Positions 22,966 to 36,821 of a stretch of DNA of 64,000 nt are shown one piece after another. Location: assembly GCA_038501625.1 (NCBI GenBank), contig JAZAYU010000261.1:558001-622000 (forward strand). Reading direction: 5' to 3'. Positions within the stretch are counted from its first letter, which is position 1, and the number at the start of each line of letters is the position of its first letter. Origin of the DNA: Corbicula japonica (taxonomy: Eukaryota > Mollusca > Bivalvia > Venerida > Cyrenidae). The notes below the pieces were generated by a model. The model did not search any database. It worked only from the letters and a program-made list of their open reading frames with translations, and was not told the origin of the DNA. Position numbers and translations under genes: made by a program.

Positions 22966-25900
22966 ATATACTATATAATCAAAATGAAAATTGAAATTGA
23001 AAAAAAAAATCAAAACTTGCCGAACTGGTGCATCTACATTAAATGACAAATACGATTCCCACACAATCCATTTCCACACAAAACCCATGTTGCTCTTGTT
23101 GTTTCTCTAAAATTCTTTTTGCATACAAATGCCACAATTACGAGTAAACAACATAAAACATCATTTTAAATACCAAGATGAGTGGTATGATATTGACAAC
23201 AATATATTGTGTCATTTTAAAGAACTTGCAATAAGAAAGAGAGAAATCAAAAATTGTACTTCCTTGTCACATTTTTACGCGACCAGGAGATTCAAGGTCA
23301 ATGTATTTGGGTGTAAATAAAGTAAGAAGTTTTAAATTTTTGAACTTTCCATTTTTAGACTGTAACGAAAACGAGGTAACATGGAAAACATGTATGTCCA
23401 ATTGGTTACAAAGAAGTTTTCAAGAATGTTAGTTTTTCTTCTTTTACCATTCATTTTGGTACTGTGGAAGTCTTTTAAGAGAACCCATATTTTTTGCAAA
23501 CGACTTGTTAATAGTTAAATGAGGTATTTCAACGAGGAGATTATTTTTTATCTGAGAGACGGACGTAAACTGTGTTTACTTACAATATGGACAATAAAAA
23601 AATCACAGGATGCGGATTAAAATCATCGTGTAATGAACTGCCAAAAAAAAAGAGTAAGATGTAACGTGACATTCTAAAACCATTTTTAGTAACCAATGAC
23701 CACTGTAAAACAAGCACTAAAAGTATATACTAAGTTCGCATGCTATTATTCTTATTAAGATGTTTTCATTTAATAAAAGAATGCTAGAAATGGACTTTGC
23801 CGTTCAACTGGGTTGTTTCAAGTCGAATTGCTTATAAAACCTTCCCCCCAACAAAGTAAATTGTATCTAATAACATTAAATAAAAGATTTCAACAAAACA
23901 ATTTCATATATAGGGGTCGTAATTGAAACTGGTAGGAATTTCTATCATTGCTTATCGATGACTTGTACTTTTATTACTGTAAGTTTTATGATTTTATTGA
24001 CCATAATAATTTAATTGAAGATATTTATTTCATTTTAATAAAGGTGAATATGTTGTAGAACCACTGACTTCTTTCTGAAACCCTAATTTTAATAAAGAGA
24101 AACACGAGAAAGACAACTTTTTGTAACTGCAGATTTTCAAAAACACTTTTTGCAATGTTATTGAAATGATATTTTTTTTCAAAGAAAAAGCATTGGATTT
24201 TCGTTTTCTAATTTGGCAAAATTGCATGTGTTAAAGTCTATAGTTTTTATTTTTGCTGATTATGTTATTCTAGCTATTCTTGAGTTTAAAATAAAACAAT
24301 CAGTCATTATTTTATTAGATTTCGCGAAATAAGGGAAACAACCTGCAAATTATCATTCTATTGTTTCATTTGATTCGCAGGGATAATGTTTTGCACAGAT
24401 ACTGAAAATGACAGCTCGCGCCTCACGAGTGGTAATTTGCACAGTTTAAATTTAAATGTAAGTAATACAATGCGCTCGTATGGCACAATAATTATTGGTT
24501 TCAGATAGTGTTTAAATCTGCGCGTTTCCATTAGCACGAAAACCCATAGCAAAAAGTAAATGTGATTTCACTATAGCTATTCTAATTTGTAAGTGCATTA
24601 CTACATGTAATTCTGTCGGTTTGATTGATTTGATTAAATTTAAATAAATGAACACATTCAACTGATGCCGCCGTCTGGAATTTCACAAGAAACAATTGAT
24701 ATTATGTTAGCTAAACGCTACTAAAGACCTTCTTTTGTTGAAACTACTGATTCACCTTTTAAATACACCAAACGCTGGTTTCATTACAAGTTAGTTTGAC
24801 ATGAAATATGTCAAAATGCATAAAAACTATCCATCACACTACATTTGCGCGCATCAAACATCACATTAGAGATTTGGAAATATACAGAACCTGTCAATCT
24901 CTACATAACGTGGCCCGATTTGATGACTGCATGTTTAGAAGTAGAGAACATGTTAGTTCTTAGAAATTTAAATAAGCAGGACAATTTCAGACAGCATTAC
25001 ATGTTTATGTTTTTCCTTTAATGACATTACTTGTGATGTTTTTATATCCACGGAAGCGACCGCCGCAATTTATACTTGCTTTAGTTTAAGAGGTGAAAGG
25101 CGAAGGTCATTCCAATGACGACATTAATCAGGAAAGTATCATATCCCACAGTTTGCAAGACAGAAGGACGGATATATAAAAAAAGATGATCTTCTACTAA
25201 CTAAACAAAAATATGAAACTACAGTTTATGAAAGTCTTTGGGGGAAATCTTGAATGACAGTTTCTTTGATTCCTGACATACTATTTCTGCTGATGTAACT
25301 CCATGGTCTCTGGTCTCAGTAGGTTTACCAAGTACCTACCAAGTTTGTTTCTACAGGGCCACTGGTTACTTGTCGGTGTGTTTGTGCTTTTGTATGAAAA
25401 TTGTCGGATATTGGGTAGTTTGGGGTTTATTCACAGAGGCAACTGGTACGCGATAACTGGAGCAATTGCGAGGTCAGTGCACACTATAACTGTTTAAACC
25501 CCCATGGCAAAATACTTTGCCATAGATCGTTCCAATGCGGCAGGCTTGTTCTCAATATATCTGTTGTTTGTGTATTTATAGTGTTTATATATATATATAT
25601 ATAATTTCTATATAATATTATTGTTTGTGTGTTTATCTTTTTTTTAACGTAAGCTCTTTTCCTGTTCACTATGTGTAGAGTGTGTGTTTTCTGAAGGTCG
25701 CTTTTTCTGATACGTCTATTTCATGTTCTGTGTAGTCCCTATGCACTTTATATGTATTTTTAAAGAGAACAAATAGCAAAGGAATTAATGGCTGGAATAT
25801 TGAAACTCGTCGTATAAGAACAGACCGAAATTTTGAATCAAAAGTGTTTTATAAAGTAAGCTTCGTGTTCAACGACGAATACTGTATATTGAATGATTGC

Positions 25901-28380
25901 ATATTTTTCGGTTGTTCGAAAGAATCATTATGCAGTCACTGTTTCTGAATGTTATTATGGATATAGCAAAGACCTTTTAACGGCCTGAGTCTACTTAACA
26001 TCAACGCATTGAAACCTGTAGCGAAAATAATTTAAGAATTTCCTTCAGTTGGTTAATTTTGTCTCGCATGGCTATTTTATGCGTTTTGAACATAATGTAC
26101 AGGTAAAGAAAAGTAAGAAGAATGTATCAGTGTAACATGCTTCTACGCATTTCAATGACAATCACGTTGAATAATCTTCGCATAAAATATGACTATAAAT
26201 AGGGGCAGAGCAAAGTATGCCCTTTTAATGAATAACGTCAAAACAAACAAATTGCGATGTACTGGTCAATGAAAGGAATTCGCCGGCAAGTGCCCTAGGT
26301 TCGGTCACTTTTCCCGGTTATAAGATGTAACATCTCGTTTAAAGTATGAGTGTTACGCATCATTTATATTCATTTTTGGAATTTTATATTTTGGTTTTAT
26401 ATCTTTAGTGTCTATAATTGTGTTACTTTAAACTGTTTTGGATAGTTTTTATCTCCCCATATGCCTTTTTCTAGATTTCATTTTTTCATTCATCTAAATA
26501 TCTATGGCCTTCGATCGTTATGTTAATCCTTTTATTTTATGTCACGTATCACTTTAATTTATGCTTTCTTTTTATTTAATATATTGATAGAATTATTACT
26601 CGGGTTAGTTGTACTTTGAATATTTTGTTCTAGCTCTTTGATATTATTTGCTTCTAAAATTAAGTAAAATCTATGTTTGTTATTGTTTATGTTATGAAAA
26701 AATAGACAGCAATTTGAATAACATGTTTGTTTTGAATCTCCTACAGCTAACATCAGCTAAGACAGGTTAGTGATTTATAACTGGGGCAAGTTTTATGGAC
26801 TTCCATTTGGTAGATTTGGGCGAAATACAACAAAACGAGACAAAACCACCCTAGCAAATGCTTTAAGACGTTTAAAGCTCTAAAATTTATTTAAATGCAT
26901 TATCCGAAATTCATCATAATTAATACCACAATCAATAAGTATTACATGTATACAGTGACTTGTTTCAATGTTGAAATTATTCTATTACTTAACCTCATTA
27001 TGTAATTATTCACAGGTGTCAGCTGAGACAAAAACAATTCAACAAAACTAACGTATTCATTTTTTTGCTAGCGTTTAAGTCCTATTCAACAAAGTTATTA
27101 TTCTAGTTATTAATAATTAAACTGTGGACTGGTTAAATGTTTTTTTTTCTCGTTGTTATATAATAATTATAGTTGTAAAATTCCGCTTTTAAGGTTGTTT
27201 TTTGAACTTGACAAAAGTAGGCTTAATAATTAGTGGGGAGTGTTCATTTCGACGTGAAGAAATAATGCAAAACTGTGAAGTTGTACTGGCAAACAGTGGT
27301 CTTTATGTTTTGGGATGCCTTAACGCACAATATGTTTTATGCTATCATGTCGCCGCCTCCGCAAGTTTTAACATATGCCAACGTGATCTGGTCGTAACCT
27401 TGAGGATCGAACAGAGGTTTCTCCAGACAGAGTGTTTGGTTAGAGCATACTTTACTGACTTTTAGTTGGTAAATATTTATAGAAATATCAAGACAGGCAA
27501 GACAGGTCTCATGCCGTTTGAGATTCAGTTCGAAAATAGGCCAAACGGAATTGAAGACGAGACATGAAACGACGTGCCTTATATCTGACTTTGTTAAAGA
27601 TAAATTTATTATACAGCTAAGGCTTGTACTCGCTGACCACTCGACACTTTCTCAAACACCCAACACCAGCCCCACAAATCATACTGAGCAGAGGATCAAG
27701 ATATACGTCATGACAGATTTACCTTTATTTCCTTCGGATATTTTCAGTTTTAATAGCATATGATTAAACTAACTATTTCTTTGGATTAGCAAGGATATGG
27801 ATATGACTACCATTCCCCAATTCGCAACATTAATAATTTATATTTATTAATATTATTAAATTTATTAACACCAATTATAACGTACACTTTAAGGGCCGTC
27901 TACAGTCGATACCGCATTGTCATCTGTAAAAGATAAAACTCAAAATCTCCCGAGCGGAAAAATGCAGTTAAAAGATTTTTCACAAATAATCGTTATTGAT
28001 GTATCTTCTTTCACTAACTTGAAGAAAAGTTAGAACAGTTAAGAAAATTAGCTACACCTAAAATTATATTTATATTTTAACACAAAAACTAAATAATAAA
28101 AAATACACATTACTTTTAATGCTCACATGATTTTTATTACTCAGAGAACAATATGCTGTGTCCTTTTTAAGAACTTTCAATTTTGAAAAAAAAAAGAATT
28201 TTTCGTATGTCTCCTATGTCTCCTCTATACGCGACCTGGGAAATTGAAGTTCAAACACACTTTTACAAATAATCTCATAATGTTTGCATATATTAGATAA
28301 AAGGAGTCGCTCTGCATTGAGCCCATCCTTGATCAAGGTTAAAATTGTTTGTGTTCTTTTATTAATTAATTTTTAATTCT
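22966..28380. other. gene-poor region upstream of the Kazal gene exons
   Basis: No coding exon could be supported. A short (TA)n run lies at about 25588-25604. This interval may be the first intron of the Kazal gene, since its signal-peptide exon must lie upstream of 29786. No exon with ATG, a hydrophobic stretch and a donor in the right phase was found. Confidence 0.4.
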
Positions 28381-28391
28381 CCCTCCCCCCC

Positions 28392-28442
<51 letters not shown>
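28381..28442. repeat. (CT)n microsatellite with C-rich head
   Basis: A short C/T-rich lead-in followed by about 23 uninterrupted CT dinucleotides. Confidence 0.95.
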
Positions 28443-28444
<2 letters not shown>

Positions 28445-29785
28445 ATTGGAAGTTGTTGATTACTTTTGAGAACTTCAATTTCAGGAATGATGGAACTGCA
28501 GCGAACAAACTAGTAACTTCAATACAAAACGACTAATAAACCAATGATTCATTTAGAAAAAAAAACGTTTAATTCCTCTAAAAATATGACATCTTTTAAT
28601 AATACACTTTCTGCAATAATGTGTTTATTTCTTTAATTTTCTAAACATATTTTCTGTATTGTCAATGTACGGAAGAGATTTGACCCAGTTATTCGCTGTG
28701 TTGCATCGTTATATTTGATAGTGGTTAATTACTTTTAGGTTACCAATAACGAAAACATAAACATAAATCATATACATTCAGAATGTCTGGTGACAAAGAC
28801 GACAAGTTTGAAAATAGTAACTGTGCATTTAATGTAGTTTCATCAGGATGTTTCGCATTACACGCAAGAACTAATATGATTTATTGATTATCCCTAAATA
28901 TTTATTTAAAAGAAGACCAGAAACTCGTATATCAAAACAGAATTTGATTTAATATATCATTGTGTCTATTATTATGTAAGTTTTGACAAATATGTCCATG
29001 TGTTTGCAGTCTAGTAACTGCTCCCCCATATTGAAATGAGAAATAATATGATTGATCTTGTTGTTCTGATTTTTTGCATGTTTTATATGAATGATTTCAG
29101 CACCTTAATAAAGTTGTAAGAACGTTCTTTGTTTTCCTATCACATAAAATTGCAAAAACAATGACATTCAATTAAATGAAGCGGAATTTAATATATATCT
29201 GTCACTACCACTTCTGTTTCCATTGTTAAGGAAAGGATGTGAAATAATCATAAATGACTCAAACTGGATATGCGTATGATGAACTACAATGATATTAATA
29301 ATGTCAAACCTCGCTTTTAAAATAATATGAGCTAGGTTTTGAAAAGCGGGTTTCTAATTGTTTAGTTCTAATAAATTAATCCGACACTTGATTTTGTGGT
29401 TCAAAACTACAGTACATATTGAGCATAACTATTGCCAACTCTTGAATTATCGCGTCCGGCGAGGAACATGATGCGAAACATTGTGAAGAAATGGTTCAAT
29501 GTGAATTTCTGACTAAACTGAAACAGTAAAGGCAAGTTCAACACTTCAGGAACAAAAATATGGAAAAACAATTATGAGAATCGCTTTGCTGAATTTGAAA
29601 ATGACCATGAGAAGAAAAAAAAGCGCCGGAGATAATAAGTATTCAAAATTAAATTTTAGTTAGTTATGAATTAGAAAAAATCTCTCTTTCATCCTTTTTA
29701 TATTATCCTCCAGTTTCTTTATTTCAACTTGTAATTGTTTAAGTTTTTTCTTAGAATAGGAATGACATATGTTTGTTTGTTTCAG
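28443..29785. other. no gene seen; ends in the Kazal gene splice acceptor
   Basis: AT-rich unique sequence. It ends with a pyrimidine-rich tract and GTTTGTTTCAG at 29785. Confidence 0.45.
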
Positions 29786-32700
29786 TGTTTATACAAACTG
29801 CAAGATGTCAAGTTAGAATACCCCCAACTGCTACAAAGAAAGGCACGCGCCCAGGTGGGCCTCCAGTTATCGCAAACTTTAACAACCCAAACGATTGGCG
29901 ATCCCGACAGGCTATTCCACCCCCACCAAACTCTGCTTCAAACAGTTGGGGCAACAGCTACAATGATAACAGCTGGGGCAACAACTACAATGACTTTAAC
30001 TATCAACCATGGTCACCTGTCCCCAAGTATAAGCCAATGGGAGACATGTACTTAGAACTTGATAAACACCCACCTGTGCTTATGCGAGATGGCGAAGGAG
30101 GAGCATCTTCCAGACCCAAAAGCAGACCATACAAACCTAAAACACCGGCACCAGAGACACCAGCAACAACAGAGCCGACCCAACCACCAACCGAACCTCC
30201 CACTCCACCACCAACTGACCCTCCCACAACTAAACCTTCAACACCGGCACCAACACCCGCGCCGACACCCGCGCCGACACCCGCACCAACACCCGCGCCT
30301 ACACCAGCACCAACCCAGGCACCAATAAAGACAGATTTTCCTCAACAATCATCCGCTTCTGTATCGACAAATGCAGCAGCACAAGAAAACACAATGTCTG
30401 CCAGCTCTAGATCTATGAACCAAGACCAACTTAACGGAATTAATAAATCACCAGACCAATTAAACAGCCAACCTCAAGAAAGTCAAGCGATTTTAAATGA
30501 ATATCAGCCGAAAGACATAGTACAAGCTCAAGTGTTTGCGGGATCAACGAGGGGCCGATTGCCCCCACCGCCCCCACCTGATTTGAACGACATTCAATAC
30601 TCGGTAAATAACTTAAAAACAGGTAGTGACTTTACACACGGATCTTCTCAAGTACAATCCAGAATGTCTCCTACTAGAGAGATACCACAGAATGCTTATG
30701 AAGCACCAGTAATACCAAATGGCCCAGGGGAATTTAGGGATAATACACCGTCAGGTCCGGCATATCGAGAGCACACTATGTCAGTTCAGCAATCTGACAT
30801 ATCCGGAGCAACATGGAACGTCAACAATATAAACAATAGAGAAAGACCACCGTCTCTGGCATCTTCCAATTCCGGCGTTATAGATATGTCAACAGTAACC
30901 TCTGGAGACACATCTTCCAATAATGCCCACGGCCAATTTAACAGAAACATGCCAAGCCAGACTTTCACAGCGTCGGAATCATCAAAAGCAGACACAGCAG
31001 CAAGTGTTCCATACATTTCTAAAACAAGTAGATATCCAGATAGTGTTATGCAAGCACCTTTGCTCAAATCTTCTCAAAGAATTGATAGCACATCTTCAGT
31101 AGGTCGCGAACAAACGGCTGATATTGATTATGGCGCTAATGGAAAAGTTCCTTCAAACTCTTTCCGAACTCAAGACATCATTTCAAAAGAAATAATTTCG
31201 AATTCAGCAGGCTCAAACATGCACCACCCTAGTCCAGATAATATTGATTCAAATTACGATACTTCACGGGGTCACTCAGCAACAAGAATGACTGCACAAT
31301 CCCAACAGTATAGTGAAACTAGTGGTGCCGGCCAAAACAGTGTATTTAAGGGCGCATTACAAGGATCTTCATACCATCCAGAAATATCAAGATCAAACGG
31401 TGTTGGTAATAGACAGCAAAGTGGTGACAGAACAAATATAAATGAAGGTCATTTCGGTTATCGCGGTCAAGAAATTCAAGGCTCCTCGTCTTACGACAAC
31501 CAACAAATCTACCATACGGGCGATCGTTCAAATAATAACAATCAACAAATCTACAATACGGGAGATCGCTCCAGTAATCAAGTTAACGATGTTTCTTCTA
31601 ACTCTAGGAGAACTAGCATTACCTCTTTTTCTAACGAAGTTCAAAGTGCCGGGTCATCAAACAGGATAAATACGAAGGACCGATCTATTGGACATGACTA
31701 TAGGGGTAAAGATAATCAAGGGTCACCTTTTTATGAAAATCAACAAAACTATAATACAGGAGATCGTTCCAGCATACAAGGTAATGATATTTCTGTTAAG
31801 TCCGAAAGAACAATTATTTCTTCTATGTCTAACGAAGGTCAGAGTACTGGACCATTAGACAGTGCAGGATTATCTTTAAGAAAAAAGCAGATTCCAGAGT
31901 ATCAAGGAAATGGACAAAAAGGATCAATTCAAGGTAGTAGTGGAAGAACAAACAAAGCTGGTGATTATCACCACGACCACCGAAATTCAGTGTCAGGATC
32001 TCAGCAGATCCCTGAAGATAATCAACATAACCACCAACCAGCAGTGCCAGGATCTTATCATGCTTCAGAGCGTGCGACAGGACGTGCTATGGTTCAACAT
32101 TCATACAATAATGGCGGACAAGCCATCGGAAGTAATGATGGAAGCGGATACAAGAACGAATTTAACAGCGGAGCAAGCGGAGCAAAAGGATTACCATCAT
32201 CATCTGATGTAACAAGACCGCATTTCGTTAATAATGTTAATAACAGACGAACACAAGATGGCGGAAGTGTTAATGATAATGGTGGCATTGCTGGTCAGGG
32301 TCACACTGGTTTAGAAAGGCAAGGGTCTTTATCTCAAGATAGTAGAGATAACCGTGATCAATTCAGCAAGCAAAGCTCTGGTGTTTCTTATTTTGCTGCA
32401 GAAAGCCAACATTCGTATAATGACGGCAAACAATCTAGCGGGCGGGTGGACGGAAGCGGAAATAACAACTTGGTGGGCCCAGGTCACAAAATGGCTCAAA
32501 CTGGCGGTAGTGCTGCTTCTTCAAACCCATCGTTTCAGACAGAAAATACAGACTCTGGTGTTTATTTTCTAGGAAACGGTAGAAATCAAAATCAAGGTAT
32601 CGCAAACAATGACATAACTGGCAAATCTCAAGCTATAGAACATCCTACTCCTAACAATGGTGATAATACAAAGTTTCAAAATATTGTGAATGATATTGCT

Positions 32701-33551
32701 CATAGAAGTCAACAACAGGAAGCCGCGGGTTTGCCCCAGCAAGGAATTCAAGGACGTATTAATATTGGTCAACAGAGTAGTTCTTACACTCCTAATACTA
32801 GTAACCTAAATAGACCAGATAACGGTCAGAGTAGAGCAGAACATTCTTCAAATTATCAAATAAATCACGATCGAGGTCAAAGTGGGAATAACAGAAATGA
32901 AAATGTTCCTCAGAACGGACAAGAAAGGCAGACAAACGATAATAGTGGACAAGGAGGTTCGACTTTCAGTAGTGAACGGACAAGCGGAAATGCTGGACAA
33001 GGAGGTCCCATGTTGGGTAAAAAACAGACATTCGGAAATGTTGGGCAGGGACATCCGACAATAGGTAGTGATCGAACAAGAGACAATAGTGGGCAAGGAG
33101 GTCCGATTATGGGTGGTGAACGGACAAGAGACAATGGTGGACAGGGAGGCCCAACAATAGGTAGTGTACGGACAAGAGACAATGGTGGACAAGGAGCTCC
33201 AACAATAGGAAGTGAACGGACAAGAGGCAATGGTGTGCAGAGAGGTCCGACAATAGATAGTGATCGGTCAAGAGACAATGGGGGGCAAAGAGGTCCGACA
33301 ATAGGTAGTAAACGGACAATAGACAATGGAGGGCATGGTTCGACGATAGGTAGTGAACGGACAAGAGACAATTTTGGGCAAGGAGATCCGACAATAGGTA
33401 GTGAACGAACAATCGGCAATGGTGCACAAGGAGATGTTTCGAGCAATGGTCCAAGTTCTGCTTCTGGTGGGCCCATCAAACAGCCATGCCCTGTAGCACC
33501 TGTTTGTGGAACCGATGGTTTTACCTACATGTCGGAGTGCTTCATCTGGAA
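29786..33551 (+). CDS. gene B, large exon: secreted multi-Kazal protein, disordered N-terminal region and start of Kazal domain 1
   Basis: Follows acceptor TTTGTTTCAG. The first two bases complete a codon from an upstream exon, so the start codon is not here. The first residues, VFIQTARC then QVRIPP, look like the end of a signal peptide. The exon encodes about 1,255 residues of low complexity. An N/W-rich start is followed by a Pro/Thr stretch with tandem TPAP (30241-30327). Then comes a long Ser/Asn/Gln/Gly/Arg-rich region with an ~80-residue imperfect duplication (about 31445-31860). Ten 16-residue repeats of GQGGPTIGSERTRDNG type (32947-33423) precede the end. The exon closes with the first half of a Kazal domain (CPVAPVCGTDGFTYMSEC). 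Donor TGGAA|GTAAGT follows. Kazal domains inhibit serine proteases; the linkers suggest an extracellular matrix-type protein, which is inference. Confidence 0.85.
30241..30327 (+). repeat. coding TPAP tandem repeat
   Basis: ACACCCGCGCCG-type 12-bp units encode about seven Thr-Pro-Ala-Pro tetrapeptides in gene B. These would form an extended, possibly O-glycosylated spacer. Confidence 0.85.
32947..33423 (+). repeat. coding 48-bp tandem repeat (ten units)
   Basis: Ten units of 48 bp (one of 45) encode 16-residue repeats such as GQGGPTIGSERTRDNG, just before Kazal domain 1. Unit sequences differ mainly at the Arg/Ile/Gly position near the end. The long minus-strand open frames over this stretch are shadows of the repeat. 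Confidence 0.9.
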
Positions 33552-35356
33552 GTAAGTTTCTTGTGTGTTTTAAAGCATTGATAAAGGCATCGTTGCCTTA
33601 TGTATACATAAGTTACTAGTATTTGTGCCAATGCGAGTATATAACGGACTATAACGTATCGAAAAGAACTTCCATTTAATTGAGATTTTGAGAAAGGTAC
33701 TTAAACAGCACAGGTTACACAGCTTCAATGTTGGATCACTGAACATTACACTTACATTAAACGTTACAACTGTCTCTAAGGCAACACAATTAAGACATTT
33801 TTTTAAGTTTCTAGTTTATGACATTTGTGCCATTTTTCGTTTAAATTTCTTGTTAAATTAATATTTTCACAGCCTTACAAAGAATAGCCTAAATTTTGCA
33901 TGAATCGCAGAGAAGTCGTTTCCAAATTTTCTAAGTATCACAGATTTAATGGCTTATCCTGCGTAAGCCAAGGAAATGTTAAATATTCTTCTGTAACTTT
34001 TTTTATCATTTATCTTTCTCATTTGCCTCGTTGGTTTGTGTATCTACACCATAAACTGGAAAAGCATATCCATACTCACCACTTGCGAAGATGTCTTAAC
34101 TTGATTCTTTCAGTCATTATATAATGCTTCTTTAGTTTAATGACGTCCTTGCTTTTAGAAGTGCATATATTTAAACACAAATTCAATTACTTTTTGAAAT
34201 AAAAAAGTTAAACATAACTTATTATGTGAGACATCTATTTTCAAAAAACTTTATAAAATGCAATAGTTTAAATAGATTGTTTCATGTTAACCCGATTTAT
34301 AGCAGTTGAGGACAAAATTTACAAAATCGTGGTTGAACTTTGACAAGGTTAAATTGTTCACTGGACTGACAGTCTTGGAGTTTTGATTCACGATCTTGTA
34401 TAATAGTACGTCACAGTAATTGATATTTGTTTATTAAGTAAGCATTTAATGACTGTTACTTATGATCGATATAAATATATACTTATCAATCAGTAGAGGC
34501 AATAAATATGTCAAACTAGTGAGTATGAGTATTTCAGTGAGAAATCATAAAATAGGGGTCTGTTATCAATTAATGCTTGTACAGAGGTAACGTACAGAGA
34601 TGTTTCGTGTCGTTTTCCTGGAGCGGAGACAACAGCCTTGTATGTCAAAACACCAAACCTCAGGCTGAGTCACAGGCCTGCATGTTATAAGGACTCACGA
34701 GTATTTAATGACTAATTAGTCCTTAAGTAACATTGAAGTCATTCTATATACATGTATATATTATAAAAATGACCAAATATAGATAGACAGTAAAGGTTAG
34801 AATACATCAAAATAATAAAACTTATAAAAATGATCAATAAAACAGTTAACAAATAAGAATCAGTCATTCGGCAAGCACAAGTGGCCATTTAAGGAATCGA
34901 TTTTGATGGGTTTCATTTGGGTATGGAAAACAGTTGGGTTGTTTAAAGTGTGTGAAGCAACAGGCAGCAACAGTATCGGACTTGAAAGAGAATTAGGCGA
35001 AAATCGTTTAGTGTCTACCATCTTATTATTTCTATATTCGGAATATTTTAACTCATTTTATGAAGATATGTAAAACATATAATAAACACCATCGTGTAAA
35101 TGACCTTTACATGTATACCTTAATTTTATGCATGTTTTATGCATATTATAATTTGTCAAACTAATGACATATACATTATATAGTTAATGCAATGGTTGTT
35201 GGGTAAGTTGACATAAGATAATCATTAAGAAACAATAAAGTTAACTGAAGATACATTAAATATGTCGTGCTGCGTAGTAAAATCTTTTAATTTTCAAAGT
35301 TTGCCTCAAGAAATTTACAGAGTTGTTTTATATGGAAAGAAAATTGACAGTATAAT

Positions 35357-35361
35357 ATCAA

Positions 35362-35429
<68 letters not shown>
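35357..35429. repeat. (ATC)n microsatellite
   Basis: About 24 ATC triplets, with shorter ATC clusters continuing to about 35505. Confidence 0.95.
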
Positions 35430-35840
35430 GTAACAACAACATCATCATCATTAATTTTAATTCATCATCATCATATTTTAATCAATCAATTTATCATCAT
35501 CACACTTATAAAGATTCCTTCCCTCGATACAAATCAACATTACTGGCAGTTATACACATGAAAAGAACAATATTTTCATTAAACGACAATGTTTCCATTA
35601 ATGTATCGTTCTCGACATTCGACAAACAAAGTGGCATAAATCTGTCAGATCTTCCGTCACGATAAGCTATTTGTGGTAAGAGAAGTGAAATAAGGGTGAT
35701 TAAACTGTTGGGAGGCCGTGTCAAGAAATAAACTAATATAAGCGACCTATGCCCATCAAGATTATGTTAAAATCTTATATACGTTTTATGATTTTAAATA
35801 GAAGTTAATGTAATAAAATGATTTCCAAAAAAGATGTTTG

Positions 35841-36483
35841 AAGCCCGCTTCACACTGTCCTTGTGTATGCTCCGGTGAGTCCCGGTAATTTGTAGCCGGT
35901 GGACCGGCATGAACCGGGAATATTTTTAGGCCTAGTTCACATTGCTCCGGTATACTGTCCCGGTTTGGAAAATAATATAGAATCATGGTTAAAATATGGC
36001 TTCCGAAGTTGAATTGGCGTCCACCGGCTTGCACAGTAGCCATATCGTGGCTCCACCGTTACTTTACCGGCATTCAACTGCTGCTGTCATGCCAAACCGT
36101 AGTTCGTCCGGCACGAGTCGGGGCTACGTCGGCTCGCCTCCATGGCACAACGTGGACAAACCGGAAAGGCACCGTTTCTACACCTTGGACACAGACCAAG
36201 TCGATTTACTACTGTTTCACCCGGTGTCTTACGGTGGCGAGACGGTGATGCCCAGGATCTCCCCGGAATAAGCCGGCATTGGTTTCGCTACCTGTGAGTC
36301 CCGGTTGTATTATTTAAAATTTTAAAAACCACCGGGGCCACTTCCCGGTTATCGCCGGATAACACGGTTTATCCCAATTCAATGTGTTTTTGCCGGCGTC
36401 GCTACTTTTGTGGTCCCGGTTGGCCCCGGTGTCCAAATCGGTACGCACTGGGGCTGTATACCGGGACATTGTGAACCAGGCTT
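35841..36483. mobile_element. inverted-repeat element with CCGGT-rich ends
   Basis: The left end AAGCCCGCTTCACACTGTCC is an imperfect inverse of the right end GGGACATTGTGAACCAGGCTT. GTATGCTCCGG and GGGGCTGTATACC continue the match. The interior is dense in CCGG, unlike the AT-rich flanks. The ~85-90-codon open frames inside have no recognisable product. Confidence 0.65.
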
Positions 36484-36821
36484 AACATATCAGTTATCCG
36501 ATTACACATGCTTATTATTGTACCTGGTCGGCGTAACTGATTCTCTGCACTTAGATAACATACAACAAACATACCTACTACGAAATATGATATTCCATCA
36601 ACTTGAAAAGCATTTATTACATTAATCTTGTCAGGAGGGAAGAAGTAAAACTTGAAAAATGATTGCATTATATAATCTTACATAGTTATTTAGTGATATG
36701 ATTTATTATTGTATATGATTTATATAAATAAATAACAACAAACACGTAAATTATCAAAATATTCAACGGATTCATTTCTAGCATGTAATCATAAAGTAAA
36801 ACAATATCCTTGTTGTTTCAG

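Larger units (their letters stand above)
33552..36821 (+). other. gene B intron (Kazal domain 1)
   Basis: GTAAGT to TTGTTTCAG, phase 2. Contains an (ATC)n microsatellite and the inverted-repeat element at 35841-36483; the rest is unremarkable. Confidence 0.75.

Noticed and set aside
25303..25497. Hydrophobic 64-codon frame considered as the missing signal-peptide exon of the Kazal gene
   Set aside because: No donor leaves the single base needed at 29786, and the hydrophobic run is not near the N-terminus in signal-peptide form.
32910..33479. Long minus-strand frames over the Kazal gene repeat
   Set aside because: They are shadows of the 48-bp coding repeat, open because the repeat length is a multiple of three.
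34678..34730. AAGGACT ... AGTCCTT inverted pair
   Set aside because: Only seven bases pair and nothing around it is repeated, so it is likely chance.
35985..36271. Two overlapping open frames of 87-91 codons
   Set aside because: Both lie inside an inverted-repeat element; overlapping frames in different registers reflect its composition rather than a gene.
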